Notes under the pieces: model-generated
Database searches by the model: none
What the model was told of the DNA's origin: nothing
What the model saw: the letters and a program-made list of their open reading frames with translations, nothing else
Shown here: one piece after another, positions 8,017-17,159 of the stretch
Layout: every line of letters starts with the position of its first letter
How positions within the stretch are numbered: position 1 is the first letter of the stretch
Origin: Arthrobacter sp. ISL-30
GTDB taxonomy: Bacteria; Actinomycetota; Actinomycetes; Actinomycetales; Micrococcaceae
Assembly (NCBI RefSeq): GCF_018613855.1
Contig: NZ_JAGGPK010000034.1
Location: forward strand, 1-47,812
Direction: 5' to 3'
DNA: 47,812 bases
Translations under genes and position numbers: made by a program

Positions 8017-8448
8017 CGGAACGAGCAGCCAGCCGGATGCGGGGTGAACAGAGGTCTATCCCCCTGAAAGAGGTACGTTGGCTCATGAAAGATGCCCGTA
8101 TAGCTGCAATTGTTGCCTCAGTGGAAACCTCCGGAAGGCGTTTCGTTGCCTCAAATGACCGGGGCCATCAGTTTCCGGGTGGTGCGGGACATCGACTGAG
8201 AAGCACGCTGTGTCCGTGCCCCTGTCGGCCTGGCTAAGGGCCGGTTCTCGATGCCAGGGCTACTGTTGCTTCCTGATGGACATTGAAAATGAGGTCACCG
8301 CGGCTATGATCGCAGAGTTGCTCCGCGAACAGCACCCCGACCTGGCCGACTTGTGCGCCGAACAGCGCAATGTAGCCGTAGTAGGAGGGCGGAGTACCCC
8401 GGACCGTCCTCCATATCGATCTGGGGATGTGTTCCCGGCTTTTGGTAG
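8017..8448. other. Relic-containing region, no intact gene
   Basis: No convincing complete gene is present. An open frame from ATG 8085 (MKDARIAAIVASVE) has no motif I know. From ATG 8276 about 26 codons (MDIENEVTAAMIAELLREQ, then HPDLADL) resemble from memory the N terminus of aminoglycoside-phosphotransferase-family kinases, after which the similarity is lost. This is a possible fragment only. Confidence 0.3.
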
Positions 8449-9285
8449 TCACCCGGCCTGCTGTCCGGAAGACGTCGGCGAGTCCAGAAAGGTCGTCACT
8501 ACCTCCCGCACGAGGCCGGTCCTCGCCAGCCCGAAGAAATGTGTTGTGCCGGGAAACACTGCCAGCTGTGATGCGGGCACGCCTTCAAAGTCGCCGTTCA
8601 CATCTCCCCCGCGCAGCCGGAGGAACTGCACCGCATGCTCGAGCTTGACCATGTCGCAATCGCCGACAGTGATCAGTGTCGGGGCAGCGATGCCGCGGAT
8701 CTCGTCATCACTCCACCCACTGAAGCCAGCATCGTAGCGCCCGAGCTTGTCCAACAACCCCTGCAGATGCTCCCGATCCGGGTGCGGCGACACAGCCAGA
8801 TAACGCTGTTCCATTGGAGTACCGGCGATCATGTCCACGGTCATAGCGCCGACCGCTTCCGCCTTCCCGCCCCGGTCACCATCAGATCGGAACGACACCG
8901 ACGAGACGATGAGTTTGCGGACAAGTTCGGGACGGTTGACCGCAAGGTGCAGTGCGACCGCGCCGCCTACGCTGTACCCGAATACATCGACCTCGCCAAC
9001 GTCCAGATACGCAAGGAGTCCTACGACATCGGAGGCCAGGTCACGGCTGTTCAGCGGACGGTCGACGTCGTTGGTCCGACCGTGACCTTGGAAGTCCGTG
9101 GCGATGACCCTGCGACCTGCCGACAAGTCCGGGATTAATGCGCCAAATTGCTGCTCGATATCAAACAGCCCGCCATGCAGAAGCAACAGCGGCGTGCCGC
9201 CGGCACCATGCAGCTCGTAGTACATCTGCAATCCGTTGACCGGGGGGTACCCGGTTTCGGGAGCTTCCGTCGCTCGCCCATGCAT
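8449..9285 (-). CDS. Alpha/beta-fold hydrolase
   Basis: The 278-residue protein belongs to the alpha/beta hydrolase superfamily. The oxyanion segment LLLLHGG is near residue 30, the nucleophile elbow is GYSVGG near residue 105, the acidic residue probably lies in VGDCDMV, and the catalytic His is in FPGTTHFFG near residue 255. This arrangement fits an esterase or 3-oxoadipate-enol-lactonase-like enzyme; the substrate is unknown. The ATG at 9285 is chosen over upstream codons because GGAGG lies 8 nt before it. It stands alone on the minus strand with no obvious operon partner. Confidence 0.82.
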   Translation of the reverse strand: MHGRATEAPETGYPPVNGLQMYYELHGAGGTPLLLLHGGLFDIEQQFGALIPDLSAGRRVIATDFQGHGRTNDVDRPLNSRDLASDVVGLLAYLDVGEVDVFGYSVGGAVALHLAVNRPELVRKLIVSSVSFRSDGDRGGKAEAVGAMTVDMIAGTPMEQRYLAVSPHPDREHLQGLLDKLGRYDAGFSGWSDDEIRGIAAPTLITVGDCDMVKLEHAVQFLRLRGGDVNGDFEGVPASQLAVFPGTTHFFGLARTGLVREVVTTFLDSPTSSGQQAG

Positions 9286-9656
9286 CTGCACGTCCTCCGC
9301 TTCGTTTCGCGCCATCCTAGTCCGGATGCGCTACCGGCGGCAGGGTCATTCTTGCGGACGAATCAGATCTGCTGCGAAAAGGTCGCCCAGCCACAGGACG
9401 AGGAGGTTCTTACCGAGGAAGGATTCCTGGCGAAGAAGACTCAGCCGCTCGGCCTTGGCAACGCGGACATATCACCCTGATTGCTCTCCACAAGATCAAG
9501 TGCTCGGATCGTGCCGATACTCCTGCAGGGGAGGAGGACATAAACACCATGAAAAGTGGTACGAGCCGCACGCCTCATCAGACTTGCAATGGCACGACGA
9601 CGGGTTCGAGGTCAGGCGTAGACGCCTTTGCTGTGTGACGCCGAAGGAGGGCGCCG
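9286..9656. other. Intergenic, nothing recognised
   Basis: The 371-bp stretch between two minus-strand genes has no protein motif I recognise. A short palindrome aggcgt-ag-acgcct lies at about 9614-9627, downstream of the DHFR-like gene, and could assist termination. Confidence 0.3.
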
Positions 9657-10271
9657 CTATCCCTGGCTGATGTCGATGCCAGTGATCGGCGCACCCGCAC
9701 GCTCGTATGCAAGCGAGATCGCGCCCTTCGGGAATGCCTGCGGCGGCTGCGCGAACCGGAACGCCGCAGGAACGCCCGTGCCGTCGGCGAACAGCCGCTT
9801 GCCCGTTCCGAGGGTGAGCGGGTAGAGGAAAAGGTTCAGCCGGTCGACGAGATCGGCCTCGAGCAGCGACCGTGCCAGGTGGCCGCTGCCGATGAGGTGA
9901 ATGTCGTCGAACAGGTCCTTCAGCGCGGCCACCTCCGCGACATTCGACAGCACCCTGGTGCCCTCCCAAGCCGGGTCGGTCAGGGAGCGCGACACGACGA
10001 ACTTCGGCAGGGCGTCGAACCTCACCGCGATCGGGTCGTCCTCACCCCGGGTGGGCCAGAACGCCGCGAAGATGTCATAGGTTTTGCGCCCCAGCAGCAG
10101 TGCGTCCATCCGGTTGATGCCGGCGCCTATCACCTCGCCGGTCTCGTCGTCGAAATACGCCCCCTGCCAGCCGCCGAACTCAAAGCCGCCCTCACGGTCC
10201 TCGTTCGGGCCGCCCGGCGCCTGGTACACGCCGTCGAGGGTGATGAACAGGTCGACGGAGAGGATTCCCAT
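9657..10271 (-). CDS. Dihydrofolate reductase/RibD C-terminal-like reductase
   Basis: The 204-residue protein begins MGILSVDLFITLDGVYQAPGG, the start typical of the stand-alone RibD_C/DHFR-like family. It continues with LLLGRKTYDIFAAFWP and IHLIGSGHLARSLLEADLVD, which form the NADPH-binding core. These are NADPH-dependent reductases of mostly unknown substrate and are not the essential folate enzyme. The start is fixed by AAGGAG 8 nt before ATG 10271; the longer upstream frame has no family similarity. A second, divergent family member lies at 35976-36539. Confidence 0.85.
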   Translation of the reverse strand: MGILSVDLFITLDGVYQAPGGPNEDREGGFEFGGWQGAYFDDETGEVIGAGINRMDALLLGRKTYDIFAAFWPTRGEDDPIAVRFDALPKFVVSRSLTDPAWEGTRVLSNVAEVAALKDLFDDIHLIGSGHLARSLLEADLVDRLNLFLYPLTLGTGKRLFADGTGVPAAFRFAQPPQAFPKGAISLAYERAGAPITGIDISQG

Positions 10272-10511
10272 GGTGTGCTCCTTCACGTGAACGGTGACCG
10301 GATGCCGCCTGTACCGGTGCATCGGATCGGGATGGCTCGGAATCGACATCGCTGCGTGCCACACTAGCGACGAACGCATGGCAGGTCGAGAGATGGACGC
10401 GGGCTGGAGATCTTGTGCCGTGCTGGGATCTATCACCGGTAACGCATCGCCAACGCACAGGGCCTTGCTAGGGTGGCGGCGTCATGCTCGTGGTCACCTT
10501 TCACCCGACGC

Positions 10512-11507
10512 TCAGGATCGGTGAACCTCCGCCGCTGACCAGGACCTATAGTGCTCTGCCAGCCTCGCCAGTCCGTCATCAAGCGAGACGGCGGGCGTCC
10601 AGTTGAGGAGTTGACGGGTCTCGCGCTGGTCGAACCAGTGGCCAGTGGAGAGTTGTTCTGCAAGGAACCTGGTCATCGGCGGCTCCTCTTTCCGCCCGGC
10701 CCAGGTCCAGAGCTTCTCCACCACGGCTCCCGCCGCCCGTGCCACCCCACCCGGCAAAGTCCACGACGGCGCGGGAACGCCCCCTGCAGCGCATATGCCC
10801 GCGAGCAGCTCGCCTACCGGGCGGGGCTCGCCGTTGCTCACGACCAGGGCCCTGCCATGGATGTGTTCCATGCGGTGCAGCGCTGCGACGATGGCCGAGG
10901 CGGCGTTGTCCACGTAGGTGGTGTCGATCAGGGCCCCGCCGGCGTCGAGCAGCGGCAGGCGCCTCCGGCTGGCGCGTGCCAGGACGCGTTCAACCAGTTG
11001 GGTGTCGCCCGGTCCCCAGACGATGTGCGGACGCACCGCTGCGACCCTGAATTCCGGGGCGTCTGCTGCCAGCGCAAGCAACTCCGCCTCGGCCTTGGTG
11101 CGGGAGTAGTCGCCGTGCGCATGCTCCGGGTCAGCCGGCTCTGCGCCCAGCCCGGCGATGGCGGCGCCGGAGTTGGCCACGGACGGGGAGGAGACGAACA
11201 CCACGTCCCGTACCCCGGCCGCACGGGCGGAACGGAGCAGACGGCGGGTCCCTTCGACGTTCACCTCGTCGAACTCCGCGGCAGGGCCCGTGAAAGAAAC
11301 CTTCGCGGCCAGGTGGATGATTCCTTCTGCGCCCTGGACTGCTCCCCGGACCGCTGCATCGTCCGTAACGGGCCCGCAGAAGTCCGTCGCGCCGTCGACT
11401 CCTGACGGATGGCGCTGGAACGTAGCCACGGCATGGCCCTCGCGGACCAGCAGCCGTGCCACTTCCCGCCCAAGCAGCCCGCTTGCGCCGGTGACGAGGA
11501 CCCTCAT
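10512..11507 (-). CDS. oleD: OleD, NADPH-dependent 2-alkyl-3-ketoacid reductase
   Basis: The 331-residue short-chain dehydrogenase of the extended 3-beta-HSD/epimerase type has GASGLLG at residues 7-13 for NADP(H) and the catalytic Tyr-Lys pair in YSRTK near residue 135. In olefin biosynthesis OleD reduces the beta-keto acid made by OleA to a 2-alkyl-3-hydroxy acid. Its ATG overlaps the oleBC stop by 4 nt (ATGA at 11507-11504), so it is translationally coupled as the last gene of oleA-oleBC-oleD. On its own it could be another epimerase; the neighbours make OleD the best call. Confidence 0.88.
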   Translation of the reverse strand: MRVLVTGASGLLGREVARLLVREGHAVATFQRHPSGVDGATDFCGPVTDDAAVRGAVQGAEGIIHLAAKVSFTGPAAEFDEVNVEGTRRLLRSARAAGVRDVVFVSSPSVANSGAAIAGLGAEPADPEHAHGDYSRTKAEAELLALAADAPEFRVAAVRPHIVWGPGDTQLVERVLARASRRRLPLLDAGGALIDTTYVDNAASAIVAALHRMEHIHGRALVVSNGEPRPVGELLAGICAAGGVPAPSWTLPGGVARAAGAVVEKLWTWAGRKEEPPMTRFLAEQLSTGHWFDQRETRQLLNWTPAVSLDDGLARLAEHYRSWSAAEVHRS

Positions 11508-14248
11508 GGGTCTCCCGGGCGGCCGCCGGCCAGCACCCGTGAAGCCCAGCGGGACAGGCGGGTCCTGTCGATCTTGGCGTTGTGCCGGATGTCGGTGGGC
11601 TGTGCGGGGACTGCGAGCACAGCAGAGACATTGACGCCAGCCTCAAGGGCCGCCTTGCGGACACGCCCGGCGAGCTGCGGCGCGGCAGGGCCGGCTTTGC
11701 GGGTGGGAGGTACGGTCTCGACGACGGCGACGACCGCTTGCGTCCCTGCCGGGCCGACCCCGGCGATGGCGGCCATCCGGACGCAGTCCAGGCGTTCGAT
11801 AGCCTGTTCGGCTCCCACGGGGGTCACCACAGCCCCGGGTGCCGTCACGACATGGGCGAGACGTCCCTCCACCCAAAGCCGGCCGGCGCCGTCGAAGTGC
11901 CCCACGTCGCCGGTGCGGTGCCATCCCGGCAAGCTGGTGCTCTCCCGCTGGGTCAGCCAGAGCCTGTCGTAAGTTTCCTTGACGTGCGCGGCGCTGACCA
12001 GGATCTCGCCGGTCACGCCAGCCTCGGTCACAGGATGGGAACCGGGTGCGGTACCATCTGCTGCCAGTGGGACGACAGCCACGCGGACGCCATGCACGGG
12101 GGTCCCCACGCAGACGCCATTGCCTGCTCCCGCCACGGTGCCGGCGGCACTTTCGGCAGCGGCCGCCTGGATTTGTTCGAAGCTGATATCGGTGACCGGC
12201 AGCGCCTCAGTCATCCCGTACGGGGTATGCAGCGAGGCCTGGGGCAGCAGCCGCTGCAGCTCCGCCAGCAGCGGTTCCGGGATGGGCGCGCCAGCAGACA
12301 GAAGCAACTCGATGCCTTGTAGGGCTTTATGCCCTGCGCCGCTCACGCCATCCCGGGTGACGAGGACGTTGCGTAACGCCGCTGGCGAGGCGAAGACCAC
12401 GGTAGCGTCTATGGCCGCGGCGGCGTCCGCCAAGGCGCGGGCCGTCAAGGTGCGGGGTGAAGTGACGTCCATAGCTGGCGTCACCGAAACCGCTCCGAGC
12501 GCCGGCCCCAGCAAGGCGAACGGGGCGAAACCCGCCACCAGTCGGGCACCGGACCGGATCCCGAAAGTTTCGGCCACCGTATCCCGCATCGCGGCCAGCT
12601 GCCGGTGCGTGTAGAGCACGCCCTTGGCAGGACCGGTGGAGCCGGACGTGAAGAGAACTGCGGCTGGGGCAGTTGGGTCCACAGGATGCGTTGGCTGGTC
12701 CTCGCCGACCCCGGCACCGCGCCTGGCCAGGACATCAAGGGAGATTTCTACGCCCAGGATCCGGCGGCGGGCGGCCGGGAGATCCCGCACGCTGATCCGC
12801 CGTCCCGGCCAGCCGAGTACCGAGGCAGCCGCCAACGCCTTGTCGATTCCGATGAGGAAATCTGGTGTGGTACCTTTCACGGCGCGGCTCAGGCCGCGGG
12901 TTCCCAGCCCGGCGTCGGCCACGACCACCACGGCCCCCAGCCGCAGACAGGCGTAGAGGGCTACGGTCAGGTCCACTCCGGGCGGAACCATCAGGCTCAC
13001 CCGGCTGCCGGGCCCTACTCCGGCTTCCCGCAGCCCCGCGGCGACGTCCACGATGGTCTTCTGCAGCTGCTGCCAGCTGAGCGGGCGGGCGGCCGTGCCG
13101 TCCGGCGCCATTTCCGCGATGGCCGTGTCTCCTCCCGCTGGCCCTGCCGCCTGCTCGCCGAGCAGGTCCCAAAGGGGCCGGAATCCCGCCGGCTCCCGCT
13201 CGGTCCCATTCTTCAGCCCCTGGCTACCGGTCGGTGTGGCTTCGACTGTCGGGGAATCGCTTCCGTTGGCACCGCCGTGCACGGCGAGCCACTCGAAGAC
13301 AGGTCTGGCAATGTTTCGGTCTTCCGCCACGAGATGGCCGGCGCCTTCGAAGCGGTGCACGTCCGCGTGCGGAAGCCGGCTGGTGAGGTCCTTGAGGTAC
13401 CGGTCGGAAAAGATGGGATCCCGGGGACCCCAGAGCATCAGGGCCGGGACCTTCAGCTCGCGCAACCCTTCCGCTACGCGGTTGAGCGCCGGGAAGCTGG
13501 GATGGGAAGCGTCGGCGGGAATATCCGCAACAAAGTTTCCCACCCCGGCCCGACGGCGGGCTCCGCGGTAGGGGGCCATGTAGGCCTTCCGGATGTCGGC
13601 GGGCAGCGGCGGGTTTGCCAGCGAGTGTGTCACCCGCAGAAACGCGTCTGACGTCGTCGTGCCCCACGGGTGCACGGCGGGGTGCAAGGCGATACGGAGG
13701 GCTGGCGGGATTGCCGAATCGGAGGGCTGGTGGACGGCTGTGTTAGTCAGCACCACCCCGGTGACGTGCTGCGGGTGCGCCAAGGCCCAGCCCAGGCTGA
13801 TCACGCCGCCCCAGTCGTGACCCACTGTAACGACCGGCCCGTCCAGACCGAGTGCGTCCGTAAGGTCGCCCAAGTCGTTGATCCTGTCCGCCAAGCGCCG
13901 GAATGTGCCGGTGCGCTCCGAGTAGCCCATGTCCAGTTGGTCCACCGCCACAACGCGCCACGGATGTGCCGGGTCGGAGCCGGCGGCCAGCAGCGACCGC
14001 CACAGATATGACCAGGTTGGGTTGCCATGCACGCACAGCAGGGTACCTGCGGGAGCGGGCCCATGGTGCGAGAGCTGGGCACCGTTGTCCAACAGGTGCC
14101 AGCGGCGCACAGTGCCTGGCGCATCGACGGCCGACGTGGACCATACGTCGATTGTCCGGGACCATTCCGGGTCGAACCCGGGCCAGCTGGTGGCTACCAA
14201 ACGATTTCCACCATGCCCGTGTTCAGCCCGGAACCAACACCCATGCAC
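11504..14248 (-). CDS. oleBC: OleBC fusion: beta-lactone decarboxylase plus beta-lactone synthetase
   Basis: The 914-residue protein joins two enzymes. Residues 1 to about 330 are an alpha/beta hydrolase of the haloalkane-dehalogenase type (OleB), with an Asp nucleophile in GHDWGG (D145) and LLCVHGNPTWSYLWR; OleB removes CO2 from a cis-beta-lactone to give the alkene. From about 350 to the end is an AMP-binding adenylating enzyme (OleC) with LFTSGSTGPAKG near residue 530, which makes the beta-lactone from the 3-hydroxy acid. The fused form is known from actinobacteria such as Micrococcus. The ATG at 14248 overlaps oleA by 55 nt; a TTG at 14200 overlapping only the oleA stop is an alternative that would shorten it by 16 residues. 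Confidence 0.92.
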   Translation of the reverse strand: MHGCWFRAEHGHGGNRLVATSWPGFDPEWSRTIDVWSTSAVDAPGTVRRWHLLDNGAQLSHHGPAPAGTLLCVHGNPTWSYLWRSLLAAGSDPAHPWRVVAVDQLDMGYSERTGTFRRLADRINDLGDLTDALGLDGPVVTVGHDWGGVISLGWALAHPQHVTGVVLTNTAVHQPSDSAIPPALRIALHPAVHPWGTTTSDAFLRVTHSLANPPLPADIRKAYMAPYRGARRRAGVGNFVADIPADASHPSFPALNRVAEGLRELKVPALMLWGPRDPIFSDRYLKDLTSRLPHADVHRFEGAGHLVAEDRNIARPVFEWLAVHGGANGSDSPTVEATPTGSQGLKNGTEREPAGFRPLWDLLGEQAAGPAGGDTAIAEMAPDGTAARPLSWQQLQKTIVDVAAGLREAGVGPGSRVSLMVPPGVDLTVALYACLRLGAVVVVADAGLGTRGLSRAVKGTTPDFLIGIDKALAAASVLGWPGRRISVRDLPAARRRILGVEISLDVLARRGAGVGEDQPTHPVDPTAPAAVLFTSGSTGPAKGVLYTHRQLAAMRDTVAETFGIRSGARLVAGFAPFALLGPALGAVSVTPAMDVTSPRTLTARALADAAAAIDATVVFASPAALRNVLVTRDGVSGAGHKALQGIELLLSAGAPIPEPLLAELQRLLPQASLHTPYGMTEALPVTDISFEQIQAAAAESAAGTVAGAGNGVCVGTPVHGVRVAVVPLAADGTAPGSHPVTEAGVTGEILVSAAHVKETYDRLWLTQRESTSLPGWHRTGDVGHFDGAGRLWVEGRLAHVVTAPGAVVTPVGAEQAIERLDCVRMAAIAGVGPAGTQAVVAVVETVPPTRKAGPAAPQLAGRVRKAALEAGVNVSAVLAVPAQPTDIRHNAKIDRTRLSRWASRVLAGGRPGDP

Positions 14249-15246
14249 AGGACCCGGTCCCCGGAGGTAAGTGATTGCGCCTCGGCTGCAAGTGTCATGG
14301 GGAGCGAGGCAGGACCCACGTTGCCCCAGTACGGGAACGTGATCGGAACCTTGTCCGGGTCCAGACCAATGGCATCAATGATCGCCTGAGTATAAGCATT
14401 GCTGACTTGATGCGTGACATAGCGGTCCATGGCGGCCCAGTCCCACTCTGGCTGGGCTTCGTGCCAGGCATCGACGACGAGTTGAAGGCCGCCGTCGAGC
14501 AGGCCCTTCGTGTCGGTGGCCATGCCGTCGATACCTCCCACGCACAATTCGTGATGTTCGGTGCCGGCACGCATCACGCCGCCGACCATCCGGTGCGCCC
14601 CGGGGTGCTCGTCCGCGAGGCCCAGGACCGCTGCGGCAGCCCCGGATCCAAGCGTGAGCGTGGCGAACTCCCTGCTGAAGTCCTCACGCGTAGTCTCGGG
14701 CCGCTGTAGTCGTGCCAGCGTGGCTTCCTGGGCGACCTGGGAGTCCTCGCCGTTGACGATTACCGCGTACCTGATCTGGCCGGAGTCGATCATGTTGGCC
14801 GCCAGGATCAAGCCGTTCACGAATCCCAGGCAGGCGTTGGCCAGATCGAAGTTCATCGCCGACGACGGCAGGCCGAGTCCGTGGTGGATCTTCACCGCGA
14901 CGGACGGTTCAAGATTGCGCCGCGTGACCGAGGTGTTGATCAGCAGGCCGATTTCGGACGCTTCGACGCCGGCCTCGGCCAAGGCCTTCGCGCCGGCTTC
15001 GATTGCAGCATCATCGAACGATGTCCCGGCCGCCCACCAGCGGCGGTGCGTGATGCCCGCAACGCGCTCAAGCAGCCGAGGCGGGAATTTCAGTCGCTGC
15101 AGGGTCGAAGCCAACCTGCGGTCGAAATCCGTGGAACTCACAATCCTCGGAGCCTCGACACTGCTCACCGAAAGCAGCGCCGTGTTGCTGTGCCGGAAGG
15201 TTGCATTCCCTGCCAAGTCAAGCCCCTGTTCATTTCCGTCCTGCAT
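14194..15246 (-). CDS. oleA: OleA, head-to-head acyl-CoA condensing enzyme
   Basis: The 350-residue thiolase/KAS III-fold protein has its active-site Cys in NACLGF (C139) and the conserved ITHRRWW region near residue 65. OleA condenses two fatty acyl-CoAs to a 2-alkyl-3-keto acid, the first step to long-chain internal olefins. It is the first gene of the minus-strand operon and overlaps oleBC. A KAS III of type II fatty acid synthesis would be shorter and would sit in a fab cluster, so OleA is favoured. No regulator lies in the operon. Confidence 0.9.
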   Translation of the reverse strand: MQDGNEQGLDLAGNATFRHSNTALLSVSSVEAPRIVSSTDFDRRLASTLQRLKFPPRLLERVAGITHRRWWAAGTSFDDAAIEAGAKALAEAGVEASEIGLLINTSVTRRNLEPSVAVKIHHGLGLPSSAMNFDLANACLGFVNGLILAANMIDSGQIRYAVIVNGEDSQVAQEATLARLQRPETTREDFSREFATLTLGSGAAAAVLGLADEHPGAHRMVGGVMRAGTEHHELCVGGIDGMATDTKGLLDGGLQLVVDAWHEAQPEWDWAAMDRYVTHQVSNAYTQAIIDAIGLDPDKVPITFPYWGNVGPASLPMTLAAEAQSLTSGDRVLCMGVGSGLNTGMVEIVW

Positions 15247-15441
15247 TCATGCGGTGACTCTACCTACAAGCGCAAGCCCAAGAACTTAACTATGCCTGTG
15301 CGAGCCCGGATCCTGCATATTTTCCAACCGTGGCGCCACGTTGATTCCGCAACACTTTTGCCCCGGAAATGGGCGCTCACGTCCATGAGAGCGGGCCGCC
15401 ACGCCCTTGTCGGACGTTTCGAGAGATGGTTGGCTGTGCCC

Positions 15442-15654
15442 ATGACAGAGCAACCCAGCGCAGAGAACCTGCCATCGGACGAGCACCTGCAAGAAGACAT
15501 TTCAGCAGTTTCCGGCGAGGCGAAAAAAGCAGAACATCACTTCAACCCGAGCCTTACCAATGCCGGCCAGCAGGTAGCAGGTCTGGCCTCCCCTACGAAC
15601 TACGGCGAAGAATCAGACCCCGACTCCGCGGATGATTCCAACAACCCCATCTAA
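15442..15654 (+). CDS. Small acidic hypothetical protein (70 aa)
   Basis: The ATG at 15442 opens 70 codons of soluble, acidic, Ser/Asp/Asn-rich protein (it begins MTEQPSAENL and ends DDSNNPI). No membrane segment or known domain is visible, and it looks largely disordered. The leader has only a weak ribosome site, so an in-frame upstream codon is possible. It stands between the divergently placed oleA and the SDR relic. Confidence 0.4.
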   Translation: MTEQPSAENLPSDEHLQEDISAVSGEAKKAEHHFNPSLTNAGQQVAGLASPTNYGEESDPDSADDSNNPI

Positions 15655-15671
15655 CCCCCGGGCCCTTCCCG

Positions 15672-15903
15672 CTACAGCTGCATACAGCTTGACGGGGCAT
15701 TGGTGCCAGGTGAGATAGCCAGGACGCGAAGGCCCGTGCCGCGGGCTTCTTCGCACAGCGATTCAGTGAAGCTCAGGACGAACGCTTTCGACGCGCCGTA
15801 GACACTCAGGGCCGTAGACAGTCAGGTACGGCGCCGGCCTGAAACCGAGCAGGCTGGCCACGTTGATCAGGACCAGCCGTGCGGCACTTCCCACGTTGTA
15901 CTG
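15672..15903 (-). pseudogene. Short-chain dehydrogenase fragment
   Basis: Read on the minus strand, the segment RLVLINVASLLGFRPAPYL is followed, after a small duplicated insertion, by VYGASKAFVLSFTESL and LRVLAISPGT. These are the SDR catalytic Ser-Tyr-x3-Lys region and its downstream loop. The Rossmann N terminus and the C terminus are missing and the frame is broken near 15805 by repeated text (gtctacgg twice). It is a relic of about 75 codons lying against the LacI operator repeats. Confidence 0.6.
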
Positions 15904-15924
15904 CTTCACTTCCCACGTTGTACT
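15885..15924. repeat. Tandem 18-bp repeat, probable LacI-family operator pair
   Basis: cacttcccacgttgtact occurs at 15885-15902 and again at 15907-15924, a 22-bp period of about two helix turns. Each copy contains acgttgtac, the reverse complement of the GTACAACGT found upstream of the binding-protein gene at 17089. Lying 56 bp before the lacI-type gene, it suggests autoregulation. Confidence 0.5.
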
Positions 15925-15979
15925 CTGAGAGCTAGGGCTTGGAGGCCCTGCTTGTCGTGCGGGGGAAAGAGGGGCGGCC

Positions 15980-17026
15980 ATGTCAGTGACTATCCGTGAT
16001 GTTGCAAGGGTGAGCGGTTATTCGATCAAGACGGTCTCAAACGTCATCAATGGACATCCGCAGCTGCGTCCTGAAACCAGGCAGCGTGTTCAGGACGCCA
16101 TCGACCAGTTGGGCTATCGGCCCAATCTCTCTGCGCGCAACCTCCGGTCCGGCCGGTCAGGGGTCATCGGCCTGATCATTCCCGATCTCACGACGGCGTA
16201 TTTCGCGGAGCTCGCCGATGCCGTCATGCGTGCGGCTGCGGCAAGAGGCCTCGCGGTGCTGATTGAACCGATCGGCAGTGGCAGGGAAAACGAGCTCGCA
16301 GCGCTGCGCGGGCAGCACCGCCATATGGTTGATGGCGTCATCTACAGCTCCCTCACACTGGGCGCTCCTGACGCCGAGCTGTTAAAGAGCGTCGATACCC
16401 CTCTGGTGGTGCTCGGGGACACGTCCTTCAATGGCCAGGTGGATCGCATAACTATGGCAAACGTGGCAGGCGCCCGCGCCGGAACGGAACATTTGCTGGC
16501 CTCTGGCCGACGTCGCGTATTGGCCCTGGCGGCTCATGAGGGAGACATCGTCGCATCCGCAGAGCTTCGGCTGGCCGGGTACAGGCAGGCCATTGAGGCA
16601 GCCGGAGCCAGGTTTGACCCGGAACTCGTTTACTACGCCGATTCATGGCATAGGCGCGGAGGAGCGGCTGCGATGCGGAAGCTGCTGGAGGATGGACTGT
16701 CCTTCGACGCGATTTTCGCCTTCAATGACACTTTGGCCCTTGGCGCCATGCACGTCCTGCAGGGGGCAGGTTTCCGGATACCCAAGGACGTCGCGATTGT
16801 GGGCTTCGATGACTTGGACGAAACCCGATACTCCCTACCGGCGCTTTCAACAATCAACCCTCACAGGGATGAGATTGCAAAGGCCGCCGTCGACACCTTG
16901 CTGCGCCGCATCGAAGGTGGTATCGAGCTGGAAACGCACGAAATCGAAACGGGCTTCTCCCTTGAAATCCGTGATTCATCTGGCCCATCTGCAGAGGGCA
17001 CAGGTGCCGCAAACACGGCAGCCTGA
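15980..17026 (+). CDS. LacI-family transcriptional regulator of the glycoside operon
   Basis: The 348-residue protein has a LacI HTH at residues 3-25 (TIRDVARVSGYSIKTVSNVING), the hinge region (RNLRSGRSGVIGLIIPDL), and a periplasmic-binding-protein-like effector domain with the terminal motif VAIVGFDDLDE. It should repress the downstream transporter/glycosidase operon until a sugar binds. It is encoded in the same direction just upstream of the binding-protein gene. Shared half-sites lie before both its own gene (15893, 15915) and the operon (17076, 17089). Confidence 0.92.
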   Translation: MSVTIRDVARVSGYSIKTVSNVINGHPQLRPETRQRVQDAIDQLGYRPNLSARNLRSGRSGVIGLIIPDLTTAYFAELADAVMRAAAARGLAVLIEPIGSGRENELAALRGQHRHMVDGVIYSSLTLGAPDAELLKSVDTPLVVLGDTSFNGQVDRITMANVAGARAGTEHLLASGRRRVLALAAHEGDIVASAELRLAGYRQAIEAAGARFDPELVYYADSWHRRGGAAAMRKLLEDGLSFDAIFAFNDTLALGAMHVLQGAGFRIPKDVAIVGFDDLDETRYSLPALSTINPHRDEIAKAAVDTLLRRIEGGIELETHEIETGFSLEIRDSSGPSAEGTGAANTAA

Positions 17027-17075
17027 GAAAAATCTTTTAGGGTCTTGACCGCCCGGAGATCTGGCATCATCCTTG

Positions 17076-17113
17076 ATACAACGTTTACGTACAACGTTTA
17101 CCTAAACGCTTGT
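17076..17113. promoter_or_regulatory. LacI-type operators upstream of the transport operon
   Basis: acaacgttta occurs at 17078-17087 and 17091-17100, a 13-bp repeat, and the second copy is followed by the near-inverted taaacgcttgt (17103-17113), giving an imperfect palindrome centred near 17102. AACGTTTA-type palindromes are typical LacI/GalR-family sites. It lies 47-84 bp before the binding-protein start. Confidence 0.6.
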
Positions 17114-17159
17114 AGCAGGTTCAGGGACACGGAAGTCCCACTTCACTGAAAGGGCCGAC

